Assembly (NCBI GenBank): GCA_965218775.1
Contig: CBDCLS010000005.1
Span: forward strand, 372,001 to 436,000
From: CAUZIZ01 sp965218775
Lineage (GTDB): Bacteria > Acidobacteriota > UBA6911 > RPQK01 > JAJDTT01
Reading direction: 5' to 3'
Length of the DNA stretch: 64,000 nucleotides
Positions 6,688 to 16,034 of the stretch are shown here, in pieces. Under the pieces are notes generated by a model that did not search any database, had not been told where the DNA came from, and saw nothing but the letters and a program-made list of their open reading frames with translations. How positions within the stretch are numbered: position 1 is the first letter of the stretch; each line of letters opens with the position of its first letter. The translations under genes were made by a program, and so were the position numbers.

Positions 6688-8793
6688 ATCTCAACAGTAT
6701 TATTCCTGGTGCTTGGCACAGGAACGACTGTGGCCCAAAACGGTTACGATTTGTTCCAACAGGCACTCGGCAAGGAGCGCGTTCACGGTGATCTCGAGGA
6801 AGCCATTCAACTTTATAAGCGCATTGTTGAGACACATGCCAATCAGCGAGGCCTGGCTGCCAAGGCGTTACTACAGATGGGCCGGTGTTACGAGAAATTG
6901 GGGAAGCAGCAGGCACGTAAGATCTACCAACAGGTGCTTGAAGAGTATTCGGATCAACCCAAAGTGCTGGTTTTGGCACGGGCAGGTCTGTCTCGACTGA
7001 CTGTCGAGCCAACGCCGCCGACTCCGACCATGACGGTTCGGGAATTGATGCGCAGTGGTGAGCAAAGGCAGGGCGAAGTCTCGGATCCCACAAATGACCC
7101 CTTTTTCGACATCAGTAGCGACGGGCAGATTTTCGTCTACACGGACTGGAGGACAGGCGACCTGGCTATGAAAAACATGGCCACGGGGGAAGTTCGGAGC
7201 TTTTACGGCACTGATTGGGGCAGCAAGGAGTTTTTTGAGGACCCGGTCTTATCGCCGGACGACAAGAAGGTGGCTTTCGTGCGCTACCCAAACCGCGTAG
7301 GTGTCACCACCCGGATCGAGGTTGATTCTGTTGAGGGGGAAAATCGCGAGACCCTTTATGATCCCAAAGACAACGGGAACATGCTCACTTGTGACTGGAG
7401 TCCCGATGGAAAAAACATACTCATTTCCGTTCAAGCGGCCGACCGCTCAGTTTTTTTGGCCACTCTAGGCCTCCAAGACAAAAAAATACAACGACTGGTG
7501 ACTCTGAACTGGGAGATGCCCCGCCGAGCCAAGTACTCGCCGGACGGGCGCTTTATCGCCTACGATTCGACCAAAGGCGGCGACAGCAAGATCTATCTTA
7601 TCAGCGCGGATGGTTCTCGAGAGAGCGTGCTGGTGGATTCACCCGGCCAGGATGATTCACCTTTATGGACGCACGATGGTCGTTTTCTGCTGTTTCGCAG
7701 CAACCGATCAGGGAAGTGGGACCTGTATGCGCTCGGCATCAAGAATGGGCAGTCCTCCGGCCATGAAATCCTCATCAAGCCCAACCTCGGGGTATCAACC
7801 TTTCTTCGCGGTGTGACCGCTGAGGATCAGCTCTTTTACTATGAGCAGGTCGGCGGCCGGGACATTGCCGTCACGGAGAGAATCGATGACCTGGCACAGA
7901 CAGCTCAATTCAGAATTCTTCCCAAGGTGCAGACAACCGAAAATAGAAGCCCTAACTTTTCCCCTGACGGAAAGCGCTTGGTTTACCTCGCCAAATCGCC
8001 GCGTTCGAAAGGCCGAAAAATACGCATCACCAACCTGGAGGGGAAGATCCTGAAAGACATACCCTTAGAACCTCAAATCATGACAATCTGGCCCCCCATC
8101 TTTTCTCCCGATGGAAAGAAAATTGTACTTCGGGTCTACGATGCAAAACGTGAGGCTAAGATTATGGTGCTCTCTGCCGAGACGGGGACACTTCTCAAGG
8201 TGTTTTCTCCTCTGGAGCAGAAAGGGTATTCCCGTCCTCTTGGCTGGTCCCAGGACAGCCGACTCCTTTACGTTATGTTGGTGAGCCAGGAAGTGCGCAA
8301 GAGTTGGCTGGCAACCATCGATGTTGAGACAGAAAAAGTGATTGAATCCACCTTGCTGTCCGAAAATGTCGGTCGTGTCAAGCTGTCGCCTGACGGAAAT
8401 TATCTGGCGATGTTTTCTTCTACAGATCCTTCTCCCGGACAGGAGCGCAAGACTCAACTCGTGCTCCGTTCCTTAGTGGACGGGAGCGAGCAGCTGCTAA
8501 GAGAAGATCAGATAGACAACCACCGGATTGTATGGGACTTTGATTCGCGCCACCTGTTTTACCGGAAACTCAACGACGAAAATCGCCTTTACCGCTTTTC
8601 CATTGATACAGGAGAGGAAGCAGTCCTTTTGGCCGACCTGAAGGGTCTGGAGCTTTTCTCCGTGAGTCCGGACGGGAAGTACTGGGCGTTTGAAAATCGG
8701 CAGTCCGGCGCCAACCCAAACGGGCGGGTGGCGCGCATCTGGGTATTGGAGAATTTCTTGCCACAGAGCAAAGAACAGCTTGCCGGCCGTTAA
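6685..8793 (+). CDS. Secreted TPR plus PD40/TolB-like beta-propeller protein, 5' end remodelled by an IS
   Basis: A 702-residue exported protein. After the signal peptide, about residues 20-110 form a TPR-like region (DLEEAIQLYKRIVETH, ALLQMGRCYEKLGK). The rest is a long propeller with repeated PD40 motifs: LSPDDKKVAF, WSPDGKNILI, YSPDGRFIAY, FSPDGKRLVY, FSPDGKKIVL, LSPDGNYLAM and VSPDGKYWAF. Such proteins are common in Acidobacteriota and their function is poorly known; a periplasmic scaffold or binding role is likely. The native start at 5333 is cut off by the IS4-family element. The GTG at 6685-6687, formed by the last three bases of the element, could restart translation and keeps the hydrophobic core of the signal peptide but loses the N-terminal Lys. 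Whether it is still expressed is unknown. Confidence 0.85.
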   Translation: MISTVLFLVLGTGTTVAQNGYDLFQQALGKERVHGDLEEAIQLYKRIVETHANQRGLAAKALLQMGRCYEKLGKQQARKIYQQVLEEYSDQPKVLVLARAGLSRLTVEPTPPTPTMTVRELMRSGEQRQGEVSDPTNDPFFDISSDGQIFVYTDWRTGDLAMKNMATGEVRSFYGTDWGSKEFFEDPVLSPDDKKVAFVRYPNRVGVTTRIEVDSVEGENRETLYDPKDNGNMLTCDWSPDGKNILISVQAADRSVFLATLGLQDKKIQRLVTLNWEMPRRAKYSPDGRFIAYDSTKGGDSKIYLISADGSRESVLVDSPGQDDSPLWTHDGRFLLFRSNRSGKWDLYALGIKNGQSSGHEILIKPNLGVSTFLRGVTAEDQLFYYEQVGGRDIAVTERIDDLAQTAQFRILPKVQTTENRSPNFSPDGKRLVYLAKSPRSKGRKIRITNLEGKILKDIPLEPQIMTIWPPIFSPDGKKIVLRVYDAKREAKIMVLSAETGTLLKVFSPLEQKGYSRPLGWSQDSRLLYVMLVSQEVRKSWLATIDVETEKVIESTLLSENVGRVKLSPDGNYLAMFSSTDPSPGQERKTQLVLRSLVDGSEQLLREDQIDNHRIVWDFDSRHLFYRKLNDENRLYRFSIDTGEEAVLLADLKGLELFSVSPDGKYWAFENRQSGANPNGRVARIWVLENFLPQSKEQLAGR
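6688..6696. repeat. 9-bp target-site duplication, right copy
   Basis: ATCTCAACA, an exact copy of 5345-5353, marks the right edge of the IS4-family insertion. It is read as codons Ile-Ser-Thr of the interrupted gene. Confidence 0.92.
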
Positions 8794-9001
8794 GGGTCTG
8801 CGCAAGAATAACTTGGTAGAATTGGCGCTCAGATTTGCGCCAGATTTGGCCGCGAACAATTGAGCGAAACCGCAGGCGTAGCAGGGTCTACGTTGAGGAT
8901 TTCGCGATTGAGGAGCGGCCGAAGATGGTGTGAAGATGAGATGCCAAAATGCCAAGTTATTTTTGCGCAGACCCTAAGTACTGACGGACTAAGCTACCCC
9001 C

Positions 9002-9943
9002 ATGCGCGCGCTCGTTTTTTTTCTGGCACTTCAAATCCCTCTGGGCCTTGATCGCGGCCTTCTTGCTCCACCGGAAAATCCGGTGACTCGGGAGAAGGCC
9101 GCGCTGGGGCGCCGACTCTTTTTTGACAAACGGCTCTCCTCAGATAACAGCCTGGCCTGCTCCGACTGTCACCAGCCACACCGGGCTTTCAGCGACGGAA
9201 AACGGGTCGCCCTGGGAGTCAGGGACCAGACGGGCAACCGCAACACGCCCGCTATTATCAATCGGACCTATGGACGCTCCTTTTTCTGGGATGGAAGAAT
9301 TTCGACGCTTGAAGAGCAGGTCCTGCAACCCATCCAACATCCGAAGGAAATGGGAGCTGAGCTGCCGACTGTGATCCAAACGTTGCGGACCGATGCCACT
9401 TACCAAAGGCAATTTGAAAATATCTTCGGGAGCCCACCCGACGTACGTTCTCTCTCCTATGCTTTGGCGACCTACGTCCGCACGCTTCTCTCCGGAGCTT
9501 CCCGCTATGACCTCTACGAAGCGGGTGAGAAAGCTGCGCTCAGCAGACTGGAGCAACAAGGACTTCGTCTGTTTCGTGGAAAGGCTCGTTGCACAACCTG
9601 CCATTCTGGCAGCAACTTTACGGATGAGGAATTTCACAATACCGGTGTTTTCTGGGGTGTCCAACCACATGATCCCGGACGCTTCGTTGTAACTGGATTG
9701 CCCAGCGACACCGGCAAATTCAAGACTCCGACACTGCGCGAAATCGAGCACACCGCCCCCTATATGCATGATGGGAGTGTCGCCACCCTAAAAGAAGTGA
9801 TTGAGTTTTACAACGGGGGTGGGAACCCCAATCCTTACCTGGACTCGGCGCTACGACGCTTGGCACTCACTGCAGAAGAGAAACAGGCCCTCCTGGCATT
9901 TTTGAAGAGTCTCAGTGGCCAGATCCGCGAAGGTACTGAGTAA
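9002..9943 (+). CDS. MauG/cytochrome c peroxidase-like di-heme protein (copy 2)
   Basis: A 313-residue paralogue of the protein at 350-1384. Heme sites are CSDCH at 53-57 and CTTCH at 197-201, with the PYMHDG Met at about 256. The N terminus is short and only weakly hydrophobic (RALVFFLALQIPLGL), and the ATG has no good Shine-Dalgarno, so the start or export signal is uncertain. The block NTPAIINRTYGRSFFWDGR is close to the first copy, which shows common origin. The 208-bp gap before it (8794-9001) holds a small hairpin at 8823-8842 without a T-run and nothing else I recognise. The substrate is unknown. Confidence 0.92.
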   Translation: MRALVFFLALQIPLGLDRGLLAPPENPVTREKAALGRRLFFDKRLSSDNSLACSDCHQPHRAFSDGKRVALGVRDQTGNRNTPAIINRTYGRSFFWDGRISTLEEQVLQPIQHPKEMGAELPTVIQTLRTDATYQRQFENIFGSPPDVRSLSYALATYVRTLLSGASRYDLYEAGEKAALSRLEQQGLRLFRGKARCTTCHSGSNFTDEEFHNTGVFWGVQPHDPGRFVVTGLPSDTGKFKTPTLREIEHTAPYMHDGSVATLKEVIEFYNGGGNPNPYLDSALRRLALTAEEKQALLAFLKSLSGQIREGTE

Positions 9944-10198
9944 GTGCGGGCTTGTCCTTCTCAGGTTTATATGGGAATCCAATTAATAGATGGGGCTGTT
10001 TTGTCTGCGATATTTGTACAGAAAATCACTCGGTCGGCACCATCCACTTGAGTTCTTTGAACCTGGTTCTTCTCACCGGAACCATCATTGTTACGCCCCC
10101 CACCAGCAACGCTCAGGACACACTCTACACGGGAACTCCATACCGTCCTCCCAGAAAGTCCGAGCCTCCAAAAAGCCAGACCTACAACTTGGACAATC

Positions 10199-10630
10199 AA
10201 AAGCGATCAGTTTGTCACTGGCCCGCATTCGGCGAAGCTTGGCTTCTGAAGGGTCTACCTGACTCAGTGCCTTTTCCTTTGTTTCGAGATCGGCTTCCAG
10301 ATAGATGTGCGTGGTTTCGATACTTTCATGACCGAGCCAGAGTGCGATCACGGCTAGATCGACCCCCGATTGAAGCAAGTGAACCGCGGTGCTGTGGCGG
10401 ACGAGATGAGGAGAGACCGATCGGTGCTTCAGACTGGGGCACTGTAATGAGGCGGTGCGAACGACCTGGCGAAGCCGATAGCTCACTCCGTGCCGGGACA
10501 GCGTCTGGCCCCGGGCATTAGGAAAAGCCAGATCAGCCGCGAAGCCGTCCAGTTGCTGGAACCATTTTCTGAGAACCCCGGCTGTCTTGGTCTGCCTTAA
10601 GCCATTTCCCGGCGGATGTCGAGATAATAC
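10199..10630 (-). pseudogene. C-terminal remnant of a tyrosine recombinase/integrase
   Basis: Minus-strand translation gives an integrase catalytic tail. The frame is open from about 10630 and includes AGVLRKWFQQLDGF and PNARGQTLSRHGVSYRL, then SPHLVRHSTAVHLLQSG, WLGHESIETTHIY and LIAF. These hold the H-x-x-R, the H and the nucleophilic Tyr of the family. The N-terminal half with the first catalytic Arg is missing. After about 10199 the frame runs into unrelated sequence. It resembles the third recombinase of the RIT element at 40067-41140 but is not a copy. The rest of 9944-10761 shows nothing else. Confidence 0.8.
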
Positions 10631-10761
10631 GCATTATTCGCCCCTTGCGACACCTCCACATTTGGAATCTGGGTTTCTGCTCAGTATGCAACCTGCAGCA
10701 TTCAAGTGCGAGCGCTTGGCTGGCCGGATAACGCCCCTATCACAGCGGTACCTGGGGTTAG

Positions 10762-12450
10762 CCCGGATTTCTCATAGTGAAAGCAGAAAGGCTGATTTTA
10801 GTCGATTTTTCGACTCTGGTTTGAGCCGAAGTCTCAGTTGAGGGCACTGTAGAGTGCGAGAGCTTGGTGACACCTATGTTGAAGGCGGAAAACCGGTTTT
10901 TCAGACACACCTCAGCCGCCTCAGTTGCAGATGGTTGGGATTTCCGGTTTGCCTCCGCTCAGCCGAGCTGTTGAAGCTGGGCCAAGGTTTGGGCGTAGAG
11001 TGTTTGGTAAGGATAACCCTCGCTCAGCGACAAGCTCACCCGTCGGACACTGACCCGAATCTGGCCTCCTATCTTCAACAGTTTGAGGCGAATCGTCTGG
11101 CATTGCGCCTTCGCCCACTGGGTCCCCTTCAAAGCGACACACCTGAGCGTGTGCAGCAGATTGTAAGCCACCGAGGAAAACCACAGGCGCAGCTGATTGC
11201 TCTTCATGCGGTGCGTCGAGGTCCGATCGGCAAACAGCTCTAGCTGCTGCTCCTTAATCCGATTCTCCGCTTCCCCTCGCGCGCAGTACAGCTCCTCGTA
11301 CAGCTTTTGGGCGGGCCACCGCTTCGCTCCCAGCGAGGTGACGACAAAGCGGGGATTGGATCCCTTACCCGTGTACTCGGCCTTGCCCACCACTCGCCGC
11401 TCTTGACTCCAGCTTTTGCGCGTCTGGTAACGAAAGTCCTTGTAGACTCGGGCGCTGCTGCCGTTGGCTTGTTGCAGTGCCTGGGCCTGTTCCAACTCGG
11501 ACTCCAGGGCCCCCTCTAAGCGCTGATTGCGGGCCAGACCGAAGACGTAATCCACTCGATGCTCCTCACACCATTTCATCAACGCCTCGCGGGCAAAGCT
11601 GCTGTCCGCCCGCAGAGTAATGCGGACCTTCGGCCACTTCGCCCGCAGTTGTCCCACCATCCGCTCCATCTCCTGGACCGCTCCTTCGGAGCCATCCAGG
11701 TTCGACACCCGCAGCTTGGCCCCCAGCACATACCCCTCGCAAAACACATACAGCGGCAGGTAGCAGTAACACCGGTAGTAGCCATGGTAGAAACGACCCT
11801 CCTGTTCTCCGTGCAGCGGATCATCCGTCGCATCCAGGTCCAAGACCAACTCCTTCGGTTTCCCGCCTCGCACCCGAATGAACTGCTCCACCAAAAACGC
11901 TTCGACCGCGGCTTCATCCACCGGCGTCTTGCGATATTTATCCTGCGTCACCGAGGACAACTCCAAACGATTGAGGGTGCTCTTGCCCGCACACGCCTTG
12001 CCTCGATCCGCTTCCGCTCGCCGATCCCTCCCCAAGGGATCTTCCTTGCCGACCAACACCGCCATCAGCGGATCTGCCCGGAGCTCCTCATGATCGTTGA
12101 CATCCTCATAGCCTAGGGCCAGTCCGTAAATCCGCTGCCCCACCAGTTCCTCCACACTGAACTCGGTGAAGCGAGGATCGCGCCGGTCCCCAAAGCAGGC
12201 GGCCAAGCCGCTAATGAACCCATAGCGGCTCTCCACCTCCCGTAACAGCAACCCCCCGGAGTCTGAGGTGATCTGCCCCCCATTGAATTCTGCCTCGACT
12301 CGGCGCCCTTCTAGCTCTTGAAACTCCAGCTTGGAAGCGATACACTCTGTGGTCATAGTAGTCAGCTCCTTGTGATTATTAAGTATCTGATAACAAAGAC
12401 TTTATATCACATAGAGCTGACTGCTTTTTCTTGTCTTTGAGAAATCCGGG
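10762..12450 (-). mobile_element. IS1380-family insertion sequence, copy 1 (1689 bp)
   Basis: The inverted repeats start CCCGGATTTCTCA at both ends. It carries one transposase gene. Copies 2 and 3 are flanked by CTAG on both sides, but this copy has TTAG on the left and CTAA on the right, so there is no target duplication. The flanks are also unrelated: integrase debris on one side and a truncated kinase on the other. This suggests a rearrangement after insertion. It has the same length as copy 3, encodes an identical protein, and lies inverted relative to it. Confidence 0.92.
10959..12356 (-). CDS. IS1380-family transposase, copy 1
   Basis: A 465-residue DDE transposase. The hallmark block VLDLDATDDPLHGEQEGRF with HGYYRCYCYLPLYVF carries the first catalytic Asp region. 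LRADSSFARE carries the second, and ARGEAENRIKEQQLELFADR the final Glu. The protein is identical to copy 3 (51712-53109) and differs at scattered positions from copy 2 (48388-49785). An ACAAGGAGCTGA stretch before the ATG serves as ribosome binding site. It appears intact and is probably active or recently active. Confidence 0.96.
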   Translation of the reverse strand: MTTECIASKLEFQELEGRRVEAEFNGGQITSDSGGLLLREVESRYGFISGLAACFGDRRDPRFTEFSVEELVGQRIYGLALGYEDVNDHEELRADPLMAVLVGKEDPLGRDRRAEADRGKACAGKSTLNRLELSSVTQDKYRKTPVDEAAVEAFLVEQFIRVRGGKPKELVLDLDATDDPLHGEQEGRFYHGYYRCYCYLPLYVFCEGYVLGAKLRVSNLDGSEGAVQEMERMVGQLRAKWPKVRITLRADSSFAREALMKWCEEHRVDYVFGLARNQRLEGALESELEQAQALQQANGSSARVYKDFRYQTRKSWSQERRVVGKAEYTGKGSNPRFVVTSLGAKRWPAQKLYEELYCARGEAENRIKEQQLELFADRTSTHRMKSNQLRLWFSSVAYNLLHTLRCVALKGTQWAKAQCQTIRLKLLKIGGQIRVSVRRVSLSLSEGYPYQTLYAQTLAQLQQLG

Positions 12451-13405
12451 CTAAACCGGCCGCCAGGACCACGGCGGTGCTGATCCCCCACGCGACGCGT
12501 TCTCGGCCCCGGCTGCTCGACTCGGCAGGTGGTGTTCCAGCACCCAATTCCGATCCAACTTCTCCGACCCACTTCACCTCCCTCATCAGGTCGCCGGCTG
12601 TTTGCCATCGGTCGTCAGGGTCTTTCTCCAAACACCGCCTCACCACGTGATCCAGTGTCCTTGGCGTCATCTCCTGCAACTCGGCCATCGGCTGTGGCTC
12701 GGAGTTCATGATCGCGCCGATCAGGCTCGCCTGACTCTTCCCCTCAAACGCCTTCTTTCCCGTGACCATCTCGTACAGTACGGCGCCGAAGGCAAAGATG
12801 TCCGTTCGCGTGTCTGCCTCTCTGCCCTCCAGCTGCTCGGGAGCCATGTACTGGAATGTGCCCAGAATCGAGCCTTTTTGCGTCAGGGGTTCCGCCTCGG
12901 TCGGCAGTGCGGAGTGACCCACAACACTCGTCAGCCCGGCCGTCGTCTTCGCCAGCCCAAAGTCCAGGAGCTTCGCCCCGGACTTCGTCAGCATGATGTT
13001 GCCCGGTTTCAGATCTCGATGAACGATACCCTGCCCATGCGCTTTGTCCAGAGCGTCGGCGATCTCAATCCCGTGGCGGAGAGCCTCGTCGAGAGGCAAC
13101 GCCCCTTTCTTCAACCTGTCGGCAAGGGTGTCTCCCTCGATGTGCTCCATGACCATGAAGTCGACGCCATCTTCGCTGCCGATATCGTGAAGCGTACAGA
13201 TGTGGGGATGGTTCAAGCTGGAGACGGCACGCGCTTCCCGCTCGAATCTCTGTCGCGCTTCGGGATTGCTGGCTACGTGAGATGGCAGGACTTTGATGGC
13301 AACGGTGCGATCGAGCCGGGTATCTCTGGCCTTGTAGACCTCTCCCATCCCGCCTTCGCCGATTTTCTCGGTGATTTTGTAATGGGAGATGGTTTGGCCT
13401 ATCAA
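12407..13405 (-). CDS. Ser/Thr protein kinase, truncated by IS1380 after the kinase domain
   Basis: An eukaryotic-type kinase domain of the bacterial PknB-like class. The Gly loop is GEGGMGEVYKARD (about 16-28), the catalytic Lys is K38 (VAIKVL), HRDLKPGN is at 129-136 with Asp131, DFG at 148-150 and APE at 188-190. A basic stretch and a membrane segment (WGISTAVVLAAGLA) follow, and at that point the IS1380 element begins. The last ~14 residues (ARISQRQEKAVSSM) are read from the IS end, as also happens at the edge of copy 3. Kinases of this kind normally continue into an outer PD40, TPR or TolB-like domain. That domain is missing, and I do not find it beyond the IS. A membrane-tethered kinase without sensor could still be made. 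Confidence 0.9.
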   Translation of the reverse strand: MIGQTISHYKITEKIGEGGMGEVYKARDTRLDRTVAIKVLPSHVASNPEARQRFEREARAVSSLNHPHICTLHDIGSEDGVDFMVMEHIEGDTLADRLKKGALPLDEALRHGIEIADALDKAHGQGIVHRDLKPGNIMLTKSGAKLLDFGLAKTTAGLTSVVGHSALPTEAEPLTQKGSILGTFQYMAPEQLEGREADTRTDIFAFGAVLYEMVTGKKAFEGKSQASLIGAIMNSEPQPMAELQEMTPRTLDHVVRRCLEKDPDDRWQTAGDLMREVKWVGEVGSELGAGTPPAESSSRGRERVAWGISTAVVLAAGLARISQRQEKAVSSM

Positions 13406-14276
13406 CGGAGTCTCCAGGATAGAGGGAAGTCTATCTCGAGAATACTAGATCTTTGGCTTTAGAAGGGCAATGTCAGGGGACGGCATATATCGAAATCGCA
13501 GGGATAGGCGGAATTCAATCCGCCTTCTCCGCTGACACTCGGAATCTCGTTTGCTGCGAAGCTGGTCGTGTGCTTGAAACTGCCATCCTTGTCCTTGTTT
13601 CTCGAAAAGGCGACGCATTCTTTTCAGCCACAAGCTTATCGTGGTCGCATGACCGCCTGGGTCTGCGCGGAATGACTGCTTATGGCCCGTTTGCGGTAGT
13701 TCGTTCGACGTTTCCGCGAGAGACTTGAATGACCGCTTCTAGGCGAGGCTGTGTGAAAAGTCATTCATGATTTCGGATTTGAAATTTTGACTTCATAGGA
13801 TCGCGTGTAAGCCACGATCTCCGTCGTAGGAAGGGTAAAGAGACCCCTAAATCAAAGAGGTTTTGGACTTTTCACACAGTCTCAGGCGAAAGCGGCCGTT
13901 CGATTTCGATCAAATCGGCCCAGAACTGGCGAAGCTGTCACCAGCCGCTATCTGTGCCCACCACACCGCCCCTCCTATGAAGGGTACTAAGCAGATTGCT
14001 GCGATTTTTCACGCTAAGCAAGCTATTTCAAAAAACGACCCGTTGGAAGCGTGCCCTTAAGTCCTATATTGTCAGTAGTGTAAGTCAATTATTGGGTGAC
14101 ACTGGTCCCGTGAGCAAAGTCTCAGAACTGGAGGCCAAATGGCTTTTGGTATCTGTGGGCTGGGAAGATGTAAAGCAAGCTATTCAGAGAGGCGAGGTCA
14201 TCAAAACAGCCTACCAGTGGCGTAGTCGGTGTTCATGTCGCCGTTGACTTTCAACATCGAGCGGGACATTACCTGC
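13406..14276. other. Intergenic region with one MITE-like element
   Basis: Between the kinase start and the subtilase stop I see only the small inverted-repeat element at 13745-13883. Several short frames exist, the longest 83 codons at 13996-14247 (+), but none has a recognisable product or clear ribosome binding site. Confidence 0.5.
13745..13883. mobile_element. MITE-like element, 139 bp
   Basis: Terminal inverted repeats of 18 bp with one mismatch (GAGGCTGTGTGAAAAGTC at the left; GAGACTGTGTGAAAAGTC reading in from the right). The element is flanked by a 4-bp direct repeat AGGC at 13741-13744 and 13884-13887. There is no room for a gene. An internal hairpin (GATCGCGTG / CCACGATC) is visible near 13799-13819. 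The ends resemble the GAG-CTGTGTGAAAA type seen on some IS families. The mobilising transposase is not in this window. Confidence 0.75.
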
Positions 14277-16034
14277 CTATGGCTTCGACAGTATTATGTT
14301 CGTACCATCGCTGTCAAATTCAGGGTCATGATTGGCCGAAAAAGCGTAGTTTCCACCACTAATGCTCGACACGGTGAACGTGACGCTGCCGTGCTTTTTG
14401 CGGATCCCGGACCACGTTGCCGTACACTGACCCTGGGAGTCGGTTGTGCACATGCCCTGACCTGTCCCGGAAGCCGCATTCCAGTCGCCGGCAACTTCAA
14501 CGCTGATGACCGGATTGTGGGTTAGCGAGTCGTCATGCACCGTCACAGTCACGACGGCTGTCCACGTCGCACCTTGGCTCGAAGTAGCACCATCGAGGTC
14601 CCCGGCATGTACTGACCCGGAGGGCGGCGGGGGCGGGGGCGGCGGGCCACCACCACCACAGGTAAGGGCCCCGTGGGCATTGAGGCGACCGTAGGTGCTG
14701 TAGGCCAACATATTCTGGCCCATGGCACCGGTCTGGTCGGCGCAGTCTTGAATACGTCTTCGCACCTCGGTGCTCGTTGCATTAGAGGGGTCATTGGCGA
14801 GCAAGTAACTCCACCCCAACGCCGCCACGCCGGATACGTGGGGCGCCGCCATAGAGGTGCCCTGGAGCCATTGAAAGCACTGAGGGGTTCCGCCACAGAA
14901 ATCGACGGGGACGGTCGACAAGATCGGATCGCCCGGCGCCAGGAGGTCAACCCAGGGGTCCTCGGGCACACTGAAGGTCGAGAAAGAAGCGCGATCATCG
15001 TAGGGATTAGTTGCCCCCACCGAGATCACATTGGTATAAGCGGCTGGATAGAGATACTGCCAATCGCCGTTATTGCCGGCCGCGGCGACCAATACGACGT
15101 CCTGTTGCTCGGCGTAGTTAAGCGCGCTTTGCACCACCATCGATGGCGTCGCTTGGCCGAAACTCATATTAATGACGTGGAACCCCAGATCTGCAGCGGC
15201 GGTAATGGCTTCGGCGATATCGGCCTCCTCACAGGACGACCCGATGACGAATCCGAGGAATACCTCCGCGTAACACACCTTGAAGGACCCGATGGATGTA
15301 TTCCAACCGACACCGGCCCCACCGGCGCCGTTGTCGGTACGCATCCCGATCGTGCCGGCCACATGCGTGCCGTGGCCGAGTCGATCTATTAATTCAGGAA
15401 TGGGGGTACCAAAAGAGTCAACGGTGGGCGTTACATAATCCTGGTTGTGCACGCATTTGCCGACCAGGTCCCCATGATTGCAATCGACACCGCTGTCGAC
15501 TACGGCGACCCAGACACTTGCATCGCCCTGGTCGATATCCCAGGCCTCTGGCGCACTGATGTCCGCATTGGCACGAGTGTACTGCCACACCGGCAAGCCG
15601 GTGTTCGGGTCGGTATATGTTTGCAGGGCGGTCCCTTGATTAAACAAATTCCACTGCTCATCAAATACGTCGATGCCGGGGCCAAACGACCCTTCCGTCG
15701 GTAAAACCAGCGGCTGAAGATAATTCGGCTGGGCATAAAGGACGTTTGGGTTAAGCCGGTATCTTTGGATCGATTCGAGCACCCTCCCGGCCGGCACGTC
15801 GACCACGTGGACGCCGATGGCCCCGATCGTTCTCTGTAGTTGCCCGCCCGCCTGGCTGTGCACAGCGCTAATCTCAGCCGCGGGCGTCCCCGGATGAAAA
15901 GCGACCAACACCTCGTCGGGCGAAAAAGCCGGCGGCGTGGAAGCCGACCATGATGGGCTACTGACGAGAAGCAAAACCATCACCGGGACAACGCCTCGAG
16001 CCAACGATCCTAACAATTCCTTTGAAGCATGCAT
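14277..16034 (-). CDS. Secreted subtilisin-like (S8) serine protease
   Basis: A 585-residue exported subtilase. The signal peptide ends near residue 31 (SSPSWSA). A propeptide-like region (about 35-105) is followed by the catalytic domain with Asp180 (VAVVDSGVD), His221 (GHGTHVAGT), the oxyanion Asn321 (AAAGNNGD) and Ser394 (GTSMAAPHVSG). Several Cys pairs suggest disulfides. A Gly/Pro-rich linker (about 458-468) leads to a C-terminal Ig-like beta domain of about 110 residues, rich in Ser/Thr. It should degrade extracellular protein. All catalytic residues are present. It stands alone, with mobile debris on both sides. Confidence 0.95.
   Translation of the reverse strand: MHASKELLGSLARGVVPVMVLLLVSSPSWSASTPPAFSPDEVLVAFHPGTPAAEISAVHSQAGGQLQRTIGAIGVHVVDVPAGRVLESIQRYRLNPNVLYAQPNYLQPLVLPTEGSFGPGIDVFDEQWNLFNQGTALQTYTDPNTGLPVWQYTRANADISAPEAWDIDQGDASVWVAVVDSGVDCNHGDLVGKCVHNQDYVTPTVDSFGTPIPELIDRLGHGTHVAGTIGMRTDNGAGGAGVGWNTSIGSFKVCYAEVFLGFVIGSSCEEADIAEAITAAADLGFHVINMSFGQATPSMVVQSALNYAEQQDVVLVAAAGNNGDWQYLYPAAYTNVISVGATNPYDDRASFSTFSVPEDPWVDLLAPGDPILSTVPVDFCGGTPQCFQWLQGTSMAAPHVSGVAALGWSYLLANDPSNATSTEVRRRIQDCADQTGAMGQNMLAYSTYGRLNAHGALTCGGGGPPPPPPPPSGSVHAGDLDGATSSQGATWTAVVTVTVHDDSLTHNPVISVEVAGDWNAASGTGQGMCTTDSQGQCTATWSGIRKKHGSVTFTVSSISGGNYAFSANHDPEFDSDGTNIILSKP

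Noticed and set aside
13445..13633. Remnant of a REP-associated transposase near the kinase start
   Set aside because: The short minus-strand frame has no family motif; only a vague resemblance of the flanking bases.
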